DNA of 64,000 nucleotides, taken from contig NZ_BDAG01000004.1 of assembly GCF_002091715.1 (NCBI RefSeq), forward strand, positions 62,001 through 126,000, in the 5' to 3' direction. Source of the DNA: Pseudomonas migulae NBRC 103157 (lineage in GTDB: Bacteria > Pseudomonadota > Gammaproteobacteria > Pseudomonadales > Pseudomonadaceae). This document shows positions 19,063 to 27,678 of the stretch, one piece after another; within the stretch, counting starts at the first letter, position 1; every line of letters starts with the position of its first letter. Under the pieces are notes generated by a model that worked only from the letters and a program-made list of their open reading frames with translations, was not told the DNA's origin and made no database searches. The translations under genes and the position numbers were made by a program.

Positions 19063-19151
19063 CTGTGGGAGCCGGCTTGCTGGCGATCCAGGCGACGCGG
19101 TGAAACTGATAAACCGCGCTGCCTGGATCGCCAGCAAGCCGGCTCCTACAG
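19063..19151. repeat. REPIN overlapping the cysQ stop codon
   Basis: Inverted REP arms of the GGAGCCGGCTTGCTGGCGAT type flank a CAGG(C/T) interior that also pairs. The right arm covers the TAG stop of cysQ at 19146-19148; the stop is part of the REP sequence CTGTAGGAGCC. Confidence 0.9.
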
Positions 19152-19973
19152 ATTAGCGAGAGTCAGCAGTTTTTCACGCCAAGCCGCTTTGGCCGGCAGC
19201 GCCAGGAAGAACTCGTTCCGCAAAGACTCCCGCGCCGGATAGCTGAACGGTACACCGCTCAACTCCAGCACTTCGCCGCCCGCACCTTCGAGAACGCCTT
19301 GCGCAGCCGCCGTATCCCACTGCGAAGTGGGCGCCAGACGCGGATAACAATCCGCCGCCCCTTCCGCCAGCAGGCAAAATTTCAGCGAACTACCGATATT
19401 CGCCAGTTGCAGCTCACCGAGACTGTCACTCAATCCGGCCAGCAAACGTTCCTGCTCCGGGCTTGAATGCCGACGACTGGCGACGACCGTGAAGGCCTCG
19501 CCCGGGGCGGGCACGGTGCGAACCTGAATCGACAATGGCTCGGCGCCTTTATCGCCACGCCACGCGCCCAGCCCTGCACCACCGACGTAGAAACGCCCGT
19601 TGGTCGGCATCGACACCACACCAAACACCACGCGACCTTGCTCGATCAGCGCGATGTTGACGGTGAACTCTTCACTGCCCGAGATGAATTCCTTGGTCCC
19701 GTCCAGCGGATCGACCAGCCACCAGCGCTGCCAGCCGGCACGCACGCTCTGGGGGATGTTGGCATCTTCTTCGGACAACACCGGAATGCTCGGGTCCAGC
19801 GCGGTCAGCCCGGCCAGAATCAGATGATGAGCGGCCAGATCGGCTGCAGTGACCGGTGAATCGTCGGCCTTGGCGGTCACCGCTGTGCCGGTACGCCAGA
19901 ACGGCAGGATCGCGTCGCCAGCCTTCAATGCCAGTTCGACCACCGGCGCCATCAATGGATGCGGAAAATTCAT
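19146..19973 (-). CDS. cysQ: 3'(2'),5'-bisphosphate nucleotidase
   Basis: The 275-residue inositol-monophosphatase-fold enzyme hydrolyses PAP to AMP during sulfate assimilation. Signature motifs are DDSPVTAADLAAH, LSEEDA, DPLDGTKEFISG and QWDTAAAQGVLEGAGG. The start overlaps the nudE stop by 4 bp, so nudE-cysQ form an operon. The last codons run into a REP that supplies the stop, so the C-terminus may differ by a few residues from relatives. Confidence 0.93.
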   Translation of the reverse strand: MNFPHPLMAPVVELALKAGDAILPFWRTGTAVTAKADDSPVTAADLAAHHLILAGLTALDPSIPVLSEEDANIPQSVRAGWQRWWLVDPLDGTKEFISGSEEFTVNIALIEQGRVVFGVVSMPTNGRFYVGGAGLGAWRGDKGAEPLSIQVRTVPAPGEAFTVVASRRHSSPEQERLLAGLSDSLGELQLANIGSSLKFCLLAEGAADCYPRLAPTSQWDTAAAQGVLEGAGGEVLELSGVPFSYPARESLRNEFFLALPAKAAWREKLLTLANL

Positions 19974-20536
19974 GGCAGGAACACTCCTCGCTGAGTCAGC
20001 AGATCACGGGCCAGGTAGAGCGCCGCCAAGGCACGGCCCTCAGTGAATCGCGGGTTCTGGGCCAGGCCGGACAGTTCGCGCAGATTGATCTTGTCCACGC
20101 CCATCGGCTCGGGCTCGTCGCCCTCCAGTCGCTCTTCGTACAGGTCGGTGGCGAGCACCACCTGGATTTTCTGGCTCATGTAACCCGGGGACAGGGACAA
20201 CTCGGTCAGGTGTTCCAGCTGTCGCGCGCCATACCCGGCTTCTTCCTTGAGCTCACGCTCGGCCGCCGCCAGCACGTCTTCACCCGGCTCGACCAAGCCT
20301 TTGGGCAGCGACAGCTCGTATTCATCGGTGCCGCCGCAATATTCCTCGACCAACACCGCGTGGTCCGAATCGATCATCGCCACGATCATCACCGCGCCAT
20401 ACCCGGCGCCTTTGCCGACCAGTCGCTCATAAGTGCGCTCCGCGCCATTGGAGAAGCGCAGTTTCAGCTCTTCGACGCAGAACAAACGGCTGGTGGCGAC
20501 AATCTCGCGGGCGAGGATGGTGGGTTTCTGGCGCAT
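19970..20536 (-). CDS. nudE: ADP compounds hydrolase, Nudix family
   Basis: The 188-residue protein carries a complete Nudix box (GLVEPGEDVLAAAEREL followed by KEEAGYG). NudE hydrolyses ADP-ribose, AP3A and NADH in the cytoplasm. It is transcribed with cysQ and divergently from yrfG; the nudE-yrfG neighbourhood is shared with enteric bacteria. The 89-bp divergent gap holds the promoters. Confidence 0.92.
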   Translation of the reverse strand: MRQKPTILAREIVATSRLFCVEELKLRFSNGAERTYERLVGKGAGYGAVMIVAMIDSDHAVLVEEYCGGTDEYELSLPKGLVEPGEDVLAAAERELKEEAGYGARQLEHLTELSLSPGYMSQKIQVVLATDLYEERLEGDEPEPMGVDKINLRELSGLAQNPRFTEGRALAALYLARDLLTQRGVFLP

Positions 20537-20625
20537 GAGCGGCTCCTTGACGATAGCGGGTTACTATACCCGGCCTATCCTGATTGTTGACCTCGGATAT
20601 TTTTTTACCGTTGGAGAAGTTTTTT

Positions 20626-21288
20626 ATGTCACTGCTGCCGTGGCGCGACATCGACACCGTTCTGCTGGACATGGACGGCACGCTGCTGGACCTGCACTTC
20701 GACAATCATTTCTGGCTGGAGCACTTGCCCCAGCGTTACGCCGAGTTGCACGGGGTGAGCCGGGCCATGGCCGAGATGGAATTGCAGCCGCTGTTCGAAC
20801 GCAACGCCGGTCAGTTGCAGTGGTATTGCCTGGATTTCTGGAGCGCCGAGCTGAAGCTGCCGGTGCGCGAGCTGAAACTGGAAACCGCCCACCTGATCGC
20901 GTTGCGCCCCGATGCGGACACGTTTCTGGAGGCCATCAGGAAGGCCGGCAAACGTGTGGTGATGATCACCAATGCGCACCGTGATTCGCTGTCCCTGAAA
21001 CTGGAACGAATTGAACTGGCGCCGTACTTCGAGCGGTTGATCAGCTCTCATGACTACGGCTTCCCCAAGGAGAATCCGCAGTTTTGGGAGGCATTGCAGG
21101 CGGACATCGGCTTCGATCCGGCGCGCAGTCTGTTTATCGACGATACGTTGCCAATCCTGCGCAGTGCGCGGGATTTCGGTGTGACGCATTTATTGGCAGT
21201 GAGTGAGCCGGACAGTCGCAAGGGGCCAAAGGATACGGCGGAGTTTGCAGCGGTGGTCGATTATCGGGAGTTGATTGCCGGGCTTTAG
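20626..21288 (+). CDS. yrfG: HAD-superfamily GMP/IMP nucleotidase
   Basis: The 220-residue HAD hydrolase has motif I LLDMDGTLLD near residue 15, motif II with ITNAH, a conserved lysine in DYGFPKENPQFW and motif III in LFIDDTLPIL. YrfG dephosphorylates GMP and IMP. The frame opens at 20584, but GGAGAAG just upstream of the ATG at 20626 fixes the start. Its last codons (GCCGGGCTTTAG) have been copied three more times in the tandem array that follows. Confidence 0.9.
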   Translation: MSLLPWRDIDTVLLDMDGTLLDLHFDNHFWLEHLPQRYAELHGVSRAMAEMELQPLFERNAGQLQWYCLDFWSAELKLPVRELKLETAHLIALRPDADTFLEAIRKAGKRVVMITNAHRDSLSLKLERIELAPYFERLISSHDYGFPKENPQFWEALQADIGFDPARSLFIDDTLPILRSARDFGVTHLLAVSEPDSRKGPKDTAEFAAVVDYRELIAGL

Positions 21289-22100
21289 GCCGAGGCGTCT
21301 GTATCGCCAGCAAGCCGGCTCCTACGGGGTTTGTGTCGTTCACAAATAATGCGTACGACTCAATCTGTAGGAGCCGGCTTGCTGGCGATGGTCATCACAC
21401 GGTCCTGAGCCTTACTCAGCAATCCGCAACGACTGCCCCGGATAAATCTTGTTCACACCCTTGATGGCCTCGAAGACTTTTTGCCGGGCTTTAGACCGAG
21501 GCGTCTGTATCGCCAGCAAGCCGGCTCCTACGGGGCTCGTGTCGTTCACAAATAATGCGTACGACTCGATCCTGTAGGAGCCGGCTTGCTGGCGATGGTC
21601 ATCACACGGTCCTGAGCCTTACTCAGCAATCCGCAACGACTGCCCCGGATAAATCTTGTTCACACCCTTGATGGCCTCGAAGACTTTTTGCCGGGTTTTA
21701 GACCGAAGCGTCTGTATCGCCAGCAAGCCGGCTCCTACGGGGTTTGTGCCGTTCACAAATAATGCGTACGACTCAATCTGTAGGAGCCGGCTTGCTGGCG
21801 AGGGTCATCACACGGTCCTGAGCCTTACTCAGAAATCCGTAACGACTGCCCCGGATAAATCTTGTTCACATCCTTGATGGCCTCGAAGACTTTTTGCCGG
21901 GCTTTAGACCGAGGCGTCTGTATCGCCAGCAAGCCGGCTCCTACGGGGTTTGTGTCGTTCACAAATAATGCGTACGACTCAATCTGTAGGAGCCGGCTTG
22001 CTGGCGATGGTCATCACACGGTCTTGAACCTTACTCGGGAATCCGCAACGACTGCCCCGGATAAATCTTGTTCACATCCTTGAGCATCGGCTTGTTGGCC
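21277..22100. repeat. 206-bp tandem array: yrfG tail, REPIN and lysM tail, about four copies
   Basis: GCCGGGCTTTAG recurs at 21277, 21483, 21690 and 21896, giving periods of 206, 207 and 206 bp. Each unit contains the yrfG 3' end, a GTAGGAGCC-family REPIN (left REP at 21305, 21511, 21718 and 21924) and, on the minus strand, the last codons of a lysM gene including its stop. The first three lysM tails are relics with a 12-bp in-frame deletion and changed codons; the fourth leads into the intact gene. No CRISPR features: the units are too long, the repeats are internally palindromic, and there are no variable spacers. Confidence 0.9.
21402..21480 (-). pseudogene. lysM 3'-end relic (first of three)
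   Basis: Read on the minus strand, this segment encodes KVFEAIKGVNKIYPGQSLRIAE and a stop, matching the intact gene end KIFEANKPMLKDVNKIYPGQ less four residues. Near-identical relics lie at about 21610-21687 and 21816-21893. None has a start or an upstream domain. Confidence 0.75.
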
Positions 22101-22471
22101 TCGAATATTTTTTGATACTTGTTGGCATCGCCATACACGCGCAAGGAGATCGCACTGAGTGTGTCGCCCTTCACCACCGTGACAAAGGTTGCGGCCTTCA
22201 CCACCGGCCCGGTCACCGTAATCTGGTCATCCACGCTACCGACCCCGGCGATATTGCCCACCGCCAGCAGGATCTTTTCCTTCTCTTCCTGGCTCGCCAC
22301 TTCACCGGTCACCGTGACCTTGTCGCCATCCACTGTCGCCTGCACATTCGGGTTTCCCAGGCCGACCTTGCTGATGTGTTCCTTCAACTGCTCGCTGGCA
22401 TTGGCGTTGCCGGGCGTCAGCAGGTCGATAAGCTTTTCACCTGCTTCTTTCACAAAGCTAAAAATACTCAT
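22031..22471 (-). CDS. lysM: BON-LysM protein (Kbp/YgaU type)
   Basis: The 146-residue protein has an N-terminal BON domain (about residues 25-85, VQATVDGDKVTVTGEV) and a C-terminal LysM domain (about 95-146, TVVKGDTLSAISLRVYGDAN, ending IYPGQSLRIPE). The E. coli homologue YgaU/Kbp binds potassium. No signal peptide is evident. The open frame extends to 22636, but AAGGAGAG before the ATG at 22471 sets the start and gives the family length (about 149). The 3' end has been amplified in the adjacent tandem array. Confidence 0.9.
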   Translation of the reverse strand: MSIFSFVKEAGEKLIDLLTPGNANASEQLKEHISKVGLGNPNVQATVDGDKVTVTGEVASQEEKEKILLAVGNIAGVGSVDDQITVTGPVVKAATFVTVVKGDTLSAISLRVYGDANKYQKIFEANKPMLKDVNKIYPGQSLRIPE

Positions 22472-22607
22472 GGTGCACTCTCCTTGGTTTTCAGATTCCA
22501 GACGCAAAAGCCTAGACCAAGGTTGCAACCCTCGGTTCCCACCCGACCAATGACGCCGCTTGCCCCCAAGGGCTAGAATCCCGACCTTCCCGCGCCCTGG
22601 AGCGAAG

Positions 22608-23495
22608 ATGGACATCAAGCAGCTGAAATTCCTCATCGCCCTCGATGAAACCCGCCACTTCGGCCAGGCCGCCGCACGTTGTCACATCACCCAGCCGACC
22701 CTGTCCATGCGCCTGCGCAGCCTCGAAGAAGAGCTGGAGTTGCCATTGGTCAACCGGGGCCAACGCTTCGAAGGCTTTACCGCGCCGGGCGAGCGGGTGC
22801 TGGCCTGGGCGCGCACCGTGCTGGCGGCCTGTGACGGTTTGCAGGCCGAGGCCGCTGCCTGTCGCGGCAACCTGGTGGGTACGCTGCGTCTGGGCGTGGT
22901 GCCATTGTCGAGTTTCGATCCGCTGCCCTTGCTGCAACGCCTGCACGCCGAACACCCGAACCTGCGGTTCGAACTCTCGGCGCTGAGCTCCGAGCAGATC
23001 CTCGAACAACTGGCGAACAATCGCCTGGACCTCGGCGTGTCGTACCTGGAACGCCTGGACGCCGAGCGCTTCGATTCCCTGACCTTCAGCGAAACCCGCA
23101 TGGGCCTTCTCTACGATCAGCGCTTTTTCACGTTCGGCGAGGCGCCGCTGAGCTGGGAATCGTTGATCGAACTGCCGCTGGGCATGCTCACCAGCGGCAT
23201 GCATTTCCGTCAGTCCATCGATCACAATTTCCACAGCCGCGGCCTCACCCCGCAGCCGCTGTTGCAAACCGATGCCGTGCATCAACTGTTACAAGCTGTG
23301 CACGGTGGTTTGTGTTGCGCCGTGATGCCGCTGGATGGCGGGCTGGAAAACCTAACCGATCATCTGCGTTTACAACCGATCGAAAACGCGCAGACCCTCG
23401 GCCAACTGGGGCTGATCATGCGTCGCAGCGCACCGCGGTCGGCGCTGGCGGAAGCCTGTTTTGCGATCTATCAGAAATCGCCAACCATCTCTTGA
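22608..23495 (+). CDS. LysR-family transcriptional regulator
   Basis: The 295-residue LTTR begins with a winged HTH (MDIKQLKFLIALDETRHFGQ, then ITQPTLSMRLRSLEEEL) and continues with a periplasmic-binding-protein-like effector domain (about 90-295). It lies just upstream of fdhD and the YdeP-type oxidoreductase on the same strand and is likely their regulator, by position only. The start at 22608 follows GGAGCGAAG. lysM is divergent, 136 bp away. Confidence 0.88.
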   Translation: MDIKQLKFLIALDETRHFGQAAARCHITQPTLSMRLRSLEEELELPLVNRGQRFEGFTAPGERVLAWARTVLAACDGLQAEAAACRGNLVGTLRLGVVPLSSFDPLPLLQRLHAEHPNLRFELSALSSEQILEQLANNRLDLGVSYLERLDAERFDSLTFSETRMGLLYDQRFFTFGEAPLSWESLIELPLGMLTSGMHFRQSIDHNFHSRGLTPQPLLQTDAVHQLLQAVHGGLCCAVMPLDGGLENLTDHLRLQPIENAQTLGQLGLIMRRSAPRSALAEACFAIYQKSPTIS

Positions 23496-23582
23496 TCGAC
23501 GCCATCTATCGGCAGATCAGTAATAGCGATTAGACGCGACAACTTGACGCGCATAGGCTTAAACCTGACCAAACCGTCGGTG

Positions 23583-24428
23583 ATGCTCATGAACGCCAAG
23601 CGTCCTGTTTGTGCGGCGCCAGCCCTCGAAACGCCCGCGCCCTCCGCCAGCCAAACGTACAGTTACAGCGATCTTCAATACGTCGAATCGGCCAGCACCG
23701 CGCTGGCGGAAGAAGTTGCGCTGGCGATTGCCTATAACGGCATCAGCCAGGCGGTGATGCTGGTGACACCGACAGACCTGGAAGACTTCATCGTCGGTTT
23801 CAGCCTCGGCAGCGGCATCATCCAGGACGCTTCCGACATTTATGACCTGCAACTCAGCGGCTCGGGGTCGGCGCAATACGCGCAAGTGACCATCGCCAAC
23901 CGCGCCTTCTGGAACCTCAAGCAGCAGCGTCGGCAACTGGCCGGCACCAGCGGTTGCGGGCTCTGTGGCGTGGAAGCGGTCGAGCAGGCCTTGCCGGATC
24001 TCGAGGTGTTGCCCGGCGCGCCCCTTCCGCCCGCCGAATGGCTCGACGGCCTGCGCCAGCGCATCGGCGCGTTCCAGCCACTCGGTCAGCATTGCGGCGC
24101 CGTGCATGCGGCAGTGTTCATGAACGCCAATGGCGAATTGCTGCTGGGTCGCGAAGACATTGGCCGACACAACGCCCTCGACAAGCTGATTGGCGGGCTG
24201 ATCCGGCAAAAAATACCAACCACCGGCGGCCTGGCGATTGTCACCAGCCGTTGCAGCCTGGAACTGATCCAGAAAGTGTTGCGCGCAGGCATCCAGACCC
24301 TCGTCAGCCTGTCGGCGCCCACCGGCCTTGCCGTGCAATGGGCCCGTCGTCACAACTTAAACCTTATCCATTTGCCACAGAAGAATGCGCCGCGGGTCTA
24401 TAGCCCAGCGTTGGAGAATCAAGCGTGA
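23583..24428 (+). CDS. fdhD: Formate dehydrogenase accessory sulfurtransferase
   Basis: FdhD moves sulfur from IscS to the molybdenum cofactor of formate-dehydrogenase-type enzymes. The active-site cysteines appear in GTSGCGLCGVEA, and the C-terminal half has NANGELLLGREDIGRHNALDKL, both diagnostic. The frame is open from a TTG at 23544. I use the ATG at 23583 (281 residues), though another ATG lies at 23589 and no ribosome binding site is strong. It overlaps the next gene by 4 bp (GTGA). Confidence 0.9.
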   Translation: MLMNAKRPVCAAPALETPAPSASQTYSYSDLQYVESASTALAEEVALAIAYNGISQAVMLVTPTDLEDFIVGFSLGSGIIQDASDIYDLQLSGSGSAQYAQVTIANRAFWNLKQQRRQLAGTSGCGLCGVEAVEQALPDLEVLPGAPLPPAEWLDGLRQRIGAFQPLGQHCGAVHAAVFMNANGELLLGREDIGRHNALDKLIGGLIRQKIPTTGGLAIVTSRCSLELIQKVLRAGIQTLVSLSAPTGLAVQWARRHNLNLIHLPQKNAPRVYSPALENQA

Positions 24429-26773
24429 GTCAACACCGTCAAGCCGACCAGACACCCGTCCCCCGTTACAAGCCCTACAAAGGCCCGGCCGGTGGCTGGG
24501 GCGCGCTGATCAGCGTTGCCCAGGCCTGGTTGACCAGCGACAACGCGCTGAAAAACCTGCGCATGATGCTCAAGACCAATAAGAACGGCGGGTTCGACTG
24601 CCCCGGTTGCGCCTGGGGCGATTCCAATGAAGCCGGCATGGTGGCGTTCTGCGAAAACGGTGCCAAAGCGGTGAACTGGGAAGCGACCAAACGCCGTGTC
24701 GACGGCAAGTTCTTCGCCAAACACAGCGTCACTCAGTTGCTGGAGCAGAGCGACTACTGGCTTGAATATCAGGGCCGCCTGACCGAGCCATTGAGGTACA
24801 ACGCCGAAACCGATCGCTACCAACCGATCAGCTGGGATGATGCGTTTGCCCTGATCGCCAAGCATCTGCGCGGTTTGTCGAGCCCGAATCAGGCCGAGTT
24901 CTATACCTCGGGGCGTGCCAGCAACGAAGCGGCGTACCTCTATCAGTTGTTCGTGCGCGCCTATGGCACCAACAACTTCCCCGACTGCTCGAACATGTGC
25001 CACGAGGCCAGCGGTGTCGCGTTGGCGCAGAGCGTTGGCGTCGGCAAAGGCACCGTGACCTTCGACGACTTCGAACACGCCGATGCGATTTTCGTCTGGG
25101 GCCAGAACCCCGGCACCAACCACCCGCGGATGCTCGAACCGCTGCGTGAAGCGGTCAAACGTGGCGCACAAGTGGTGTGCATCAACCCGCTGAAAGAGCG
25201 GGGGCTGGAGCGTTTCCAGCACCCGCAACACCCGATCGAAATGCTCACCAATGGCGACAAGCCGACCAATACCGCGTACTTCCGTCCGGCACTGGGCGGC
25301 GACATGGCGATCATGCGCGGCATGGCCAAGTTCCTGCTGCAATGGGAGCGCGATGCGCAGAAGGCGGGTGAGCCTGCGGTGTTCGACCACGACTTCCTCA
25401 ATGAACACAGCGTCAACGTGCTGGACTACCTGAGCATCGTCGACGACACGTCGTGGGAACAGATCGTCGAGCAATCCGGCCTGCCCCTTGTCGAGATCGA
25501 AAAAGCTGCGCGCATGTACGCCAAGGGCAAGAACGTCATCATGTGTTGGGCCATGGGCATTACCCAGCATCGTCATTCGGTGGCGACCATCCAGGAAATT
25601 GCCAACCTGATGCTGCTGCGCGGCAACATCGGCCGGCCGGGCGCAGGCCTGTGCCCGGTGCGGGGCCACAGTAACGTGCAGGGCGACCGGACCATGGGCA
25701 TCAACGAGCGTCCGCCGGTGGCGTTCCTCGACGCCCTGGAACGTCGCTTCCAGTTCAAGGTGCCGCGTGAAAACGGCCACAACGTGGTTGAAGCGATTCA
25801 CGCCATGGCCGAAGGTCGGGCAAAAGTGTTCATCGCCCTGGGCGGCAACTTCGCCCAGGCCACCCCCGACAGTCCACGGACCTTCAAGGCTCTGAGCAAT
25901 TGTGACCTGACCGTGCAGATCAGCACCAAGCTCAACCGCAGCCACCTGGCCCACGGTAAAGACGCGCTGATCCTGCCGTGCCTGGGCCGGACCGACATCG
26001 ACCGGCAAACCGAAGGCCCTCAGGCAGTGACCGTCGAAGACTCGTTCAGCATGGTCCACGCCTCCAATGGCCAGTTGGAGCCGCTGTCGAACCAGATGCG
26101 CTCGGAGCCAGCGATTCTTGCCGGTATCGCGGCCGCCACGCTGGGCAGCCACCCGGTGGACTGGAACTGGCTGGTGGCGGACTACAGCCGCATCCGCGAC
26201 CTGATTGCCGACACCATTCCCAACTTCAAGAACTTCAACGAGAAGATCAAGAACCCTGGTGGTTTTTACCTCGGCAACAGTGCCGGTGCGCGTAAATGGA
26301 ACACCGCGTCAGGCCGGGCCAATTTCCGACCGAACGTATTGCCCAAGGACCTGGTGCACGAGCGCACTCGCGCCACTGGCGTATTGCCGGACCTGATCCT
26401 GCAGTCGATGCGTTCCCACGATCAATACAACACGACCATCTATGGCCTGAATGACCGTTACCGCGGTGTGAAAGGTCAGCGCGACGTGTTGTTCGTCAAC
26501 GAAGCCGACATCATTCGCCTGGGCTTCAAGCCTGGCCAGAAGGCCGACATCGTGTCGATCTGGGACGATGGCGTTGAGCGCCGGGTGAAGGGCTTCACGC
26601 TGCTGGCGTTTGATATTCCTGCTGGGCAGGCTGCCGCGTATTATCCGGAAGTGAACCCGCTGGTGCCGCTGGAGAGCACCGGGGACGGCAGCCATACGCC
26701 GACGTCGAAGTTTGTCGCGATTCGGTTGGAAGCGGCGAGTGAGACTGGGTTGATCATGGCGAAGTCGGCATAA
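24425..26773 (+). CDS. FdhF/YdeP-family molybdopterin oxidoreductase
   Basis: The 782-residue protein is related to formate dehydrogenase alpha subunits, with a CPGCAWGD motif near residue 59, a molybdopterin-binding body (GRASNEAAYLYQLF, NMCHEASGVAL, VWGQNPGTNHPRM) and a C-terminal molydop-binding domain. It belongs to the YdeP branch, whose substrate is not settled; in E. coli YdeP is linked to acid resistance. The GTG start overlaps fdhD, which fits a need for cofactor sulfuration. No small or membrane subunits are next to it. Confidence 0.88.
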   Translation: MSQHRQADQTPVPRYKPYKGPAGGWGALISVAQAWLTSDNALKNLRMMLKTNKNGGFDCPGCAWGDSNEAGMVAFCENGAKAVNWEATKRRVDGKFFAKHSVTQLLEQSDYWLEYQGRLTEPLRYNAETDRYQPISWDDAFALIAKHLRGLSSPNQAEFYTSGRASNEAAYLYQLFVRAYGTNNFPDCSNMCHEASGVALAQSVGVGKGTVTFDDFEHADAIFVWGQNPGTNHPRMLEPLREAVKRGAQVVCINPLKERGLERFQHPQHPIEMLTNGDKPTNTAYFRPALGGDMAIMRGMAKFLLQWERDAQKAGEPAVFDHDFLNEHSVNVLDYLSIVDDTSWEQIVEQSGLPLVEIEKAARMYAKGKNVIMCWAMGITQHRHSVATIQEIANLMLLRGNIGRPGAGLCPVRGHSNVQGDRTMGINERPPVAFLDALERRFQFKVPRENGHNVVEAIHAMAEGRAKVFIALGGNFAQATPDSPRTFKALSNCDLTVQISTKLNRSHLAHGKDALILPCLGRTDIDRQTEGPQAVTVEDSFSMVHASNGQLEPLSNQMRSEPAILAGIAAATLGSHPVDWNWLVADYSRIRDLIADTIPNFKNFNEKIKNPGGFYLGNSAGARKWNTASGRANFRPNVLPKDLVHERTRATGVLPDLILQSMRSHDQYNTTIYGLNDRYRGVKGQRDVLFVNEADIIRLGFKPGQKADIVSIWDDGVERRVKGFTLLAFDIPAGQAAAYYPEVNPLVPLESTGDGSHTPTSKFVAIRLEAASETGLIMAKSA

Positions 26774-26794
26774 TGCTTCGCCTGATCTGACGCA

Positions 26795-26887
26795 ATCGCG
26801 AGCAAACCCGCTCCCACAGGATTTGTGTGTTGAACACAATAACTGTGACCCACAGAGATCTCTGTGGGAGCGGGCTTGCCCGCGAAA
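26795..26887. repeat. REPIN, GTGGGAGCGGGCTTGC family
   Basis: Inverted arms with the GTGGGAGCGGGCTTGC core lie just after the YdeP-type gene, separated by about 45 bp. The left arm has one changed base (AAACCCGC). Confidence 0.88.
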
Positions 26888-26943
26888 GCGTTTGACCTGC
26901 CAACTCTTATCTCGACACTGTTCCAGCACTTTCCAAACGCCCA

Positions 26944-26973
26944 CAAAAAAGGCCGTTTTTTCACAAAAACGGC
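26944..26973 (-). terminator. Hairpin with minus-strand terminator polarity
   Basis: GGCCGTTTTT pairs with AAAAACGGCC around a short loop. The A run lies on the left (plus strand), so the T run follows on the minus strand. No minus-strand gene ends here, so its role is unclear. The gap 26774-27132 otherwise holds a REPIN and the promoter region of the glycine-zipper gene. Confidence 0.45.
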
Positions 26974-27132
26974 CATTCCGAAGTAGCTAAAGACCGGCGA
27001 AAAACACTTAAGTTCCAGCCAAAAAACAGCAACTTAGGTATATTTTCTGAAGTCGTGTCATTCGTCGGATATCGATTGTAAGCACCGCGCCTCAGCCTCA
27101 GGATCGCGCCGTCATCCCCTTGAGGTTCCTCT

Positions 27133-27609
27133 ATGAAGTTCTCCTCGATTCTCTTGTTGTCCCTTGGCCTGGTCAGTGGCTTCGCTTCTGCCGGAGGCAC
27201 CACCGAAGCAGGTGTGGGCGGCGCATTGGGCGGGGTTTTGGGCTCGGTCGTCGGTCAATCGTTAGGCGGCAACACAGGTTCAACCATTGGCGCAGCCCTG
27301 GGCGGCGCGGGTGGTAGCGCAGTCGGCGCAGACAAACGCAGCCGTGGCGAAGCAGCCATTGGCGGTGCGTTGGGCGCAGCGGGCGGTAACGTGGTCGGCC
27401 GCAGCATGGGCGGCACCACCGGCAGCCTGATCGGCTCCGCAGCAGGCGGCGGCGCCGGTGGCGCGCTGGGTAACTACATGGGTAACAAGAGCGATGACTA
27501 CGATGATGATCGTCGTGGCCGTGGCGATCGCCGTTACTACCGTGATGGTCACCATGATCGTGGCCACCACTACGGTCACCGCAAGCACAAGCATCGCTAT
27601 CGCGACTGA
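27133..27609 (+). CDS. Exported glycine-zipper protein with charged tail
   Basis: The 158-residue protein has a signal peptide (MKFSSILLLSLGLVSGFASA). Residues about 21-115 are repeated GxxxG units (GGALGGVLGSVVGQSLGG and similar), and the last 40 residues are an unusual tail rich in Asp, Arg, His and Tyr. Glycine-zipper proteins insert in or span the envelope; no cysteine lipobox is present. A GAGG ribosome binding site precedes the ATG, and a terminator follows. The function is unknown. Confidence 0.82.
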   Translation: MKFSSILLLSLGLVSGFASAGGTTEAGVGGALGGVLGSVVGQSLGGNTGSTIGAALGGAGGSAVGADKRSRGEAAIGGALGAAGGNVVGRSMGGTTGSLIGSAAGGGAGGALGNYMGNKSDDYDDDRRGRGDRRYYRDGHHDRGHHYGHRKHKHRYRD

Positions 27610-27639
27610 GGCTTGAATCGCCTCGCTTACCGGTAGATC

Positions 27640-27674
27640 AAAAAATCGCAGCCCTCGGGCTGCGATTTTTTTTG
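27640..27674 (+). terminator. Terminator after the glycine-zipper gene
   Basis: AAAAAATCGCAGCCC pairs with GGGCTGCGATTTTTT around a TC loop, ending in a run of eight T. It stands between convergent genes and could serve both. Confidence 0.85.
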
Positions 27675-27678
27675 CCCC

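Noticed and set aside
21656..22083. Two related 73-residue plus-strand ORFs
   Set aside because: They are read-through of the 206-bp array (REPs and antisense of the lysM tail) and not real paralogous genes.
24419..26152. 577-residue minus-strand ORF over the YdeP-type gene
   Set aside because: Antisense shadow; the plus strand encodes recognisable molybdopterin motifs.
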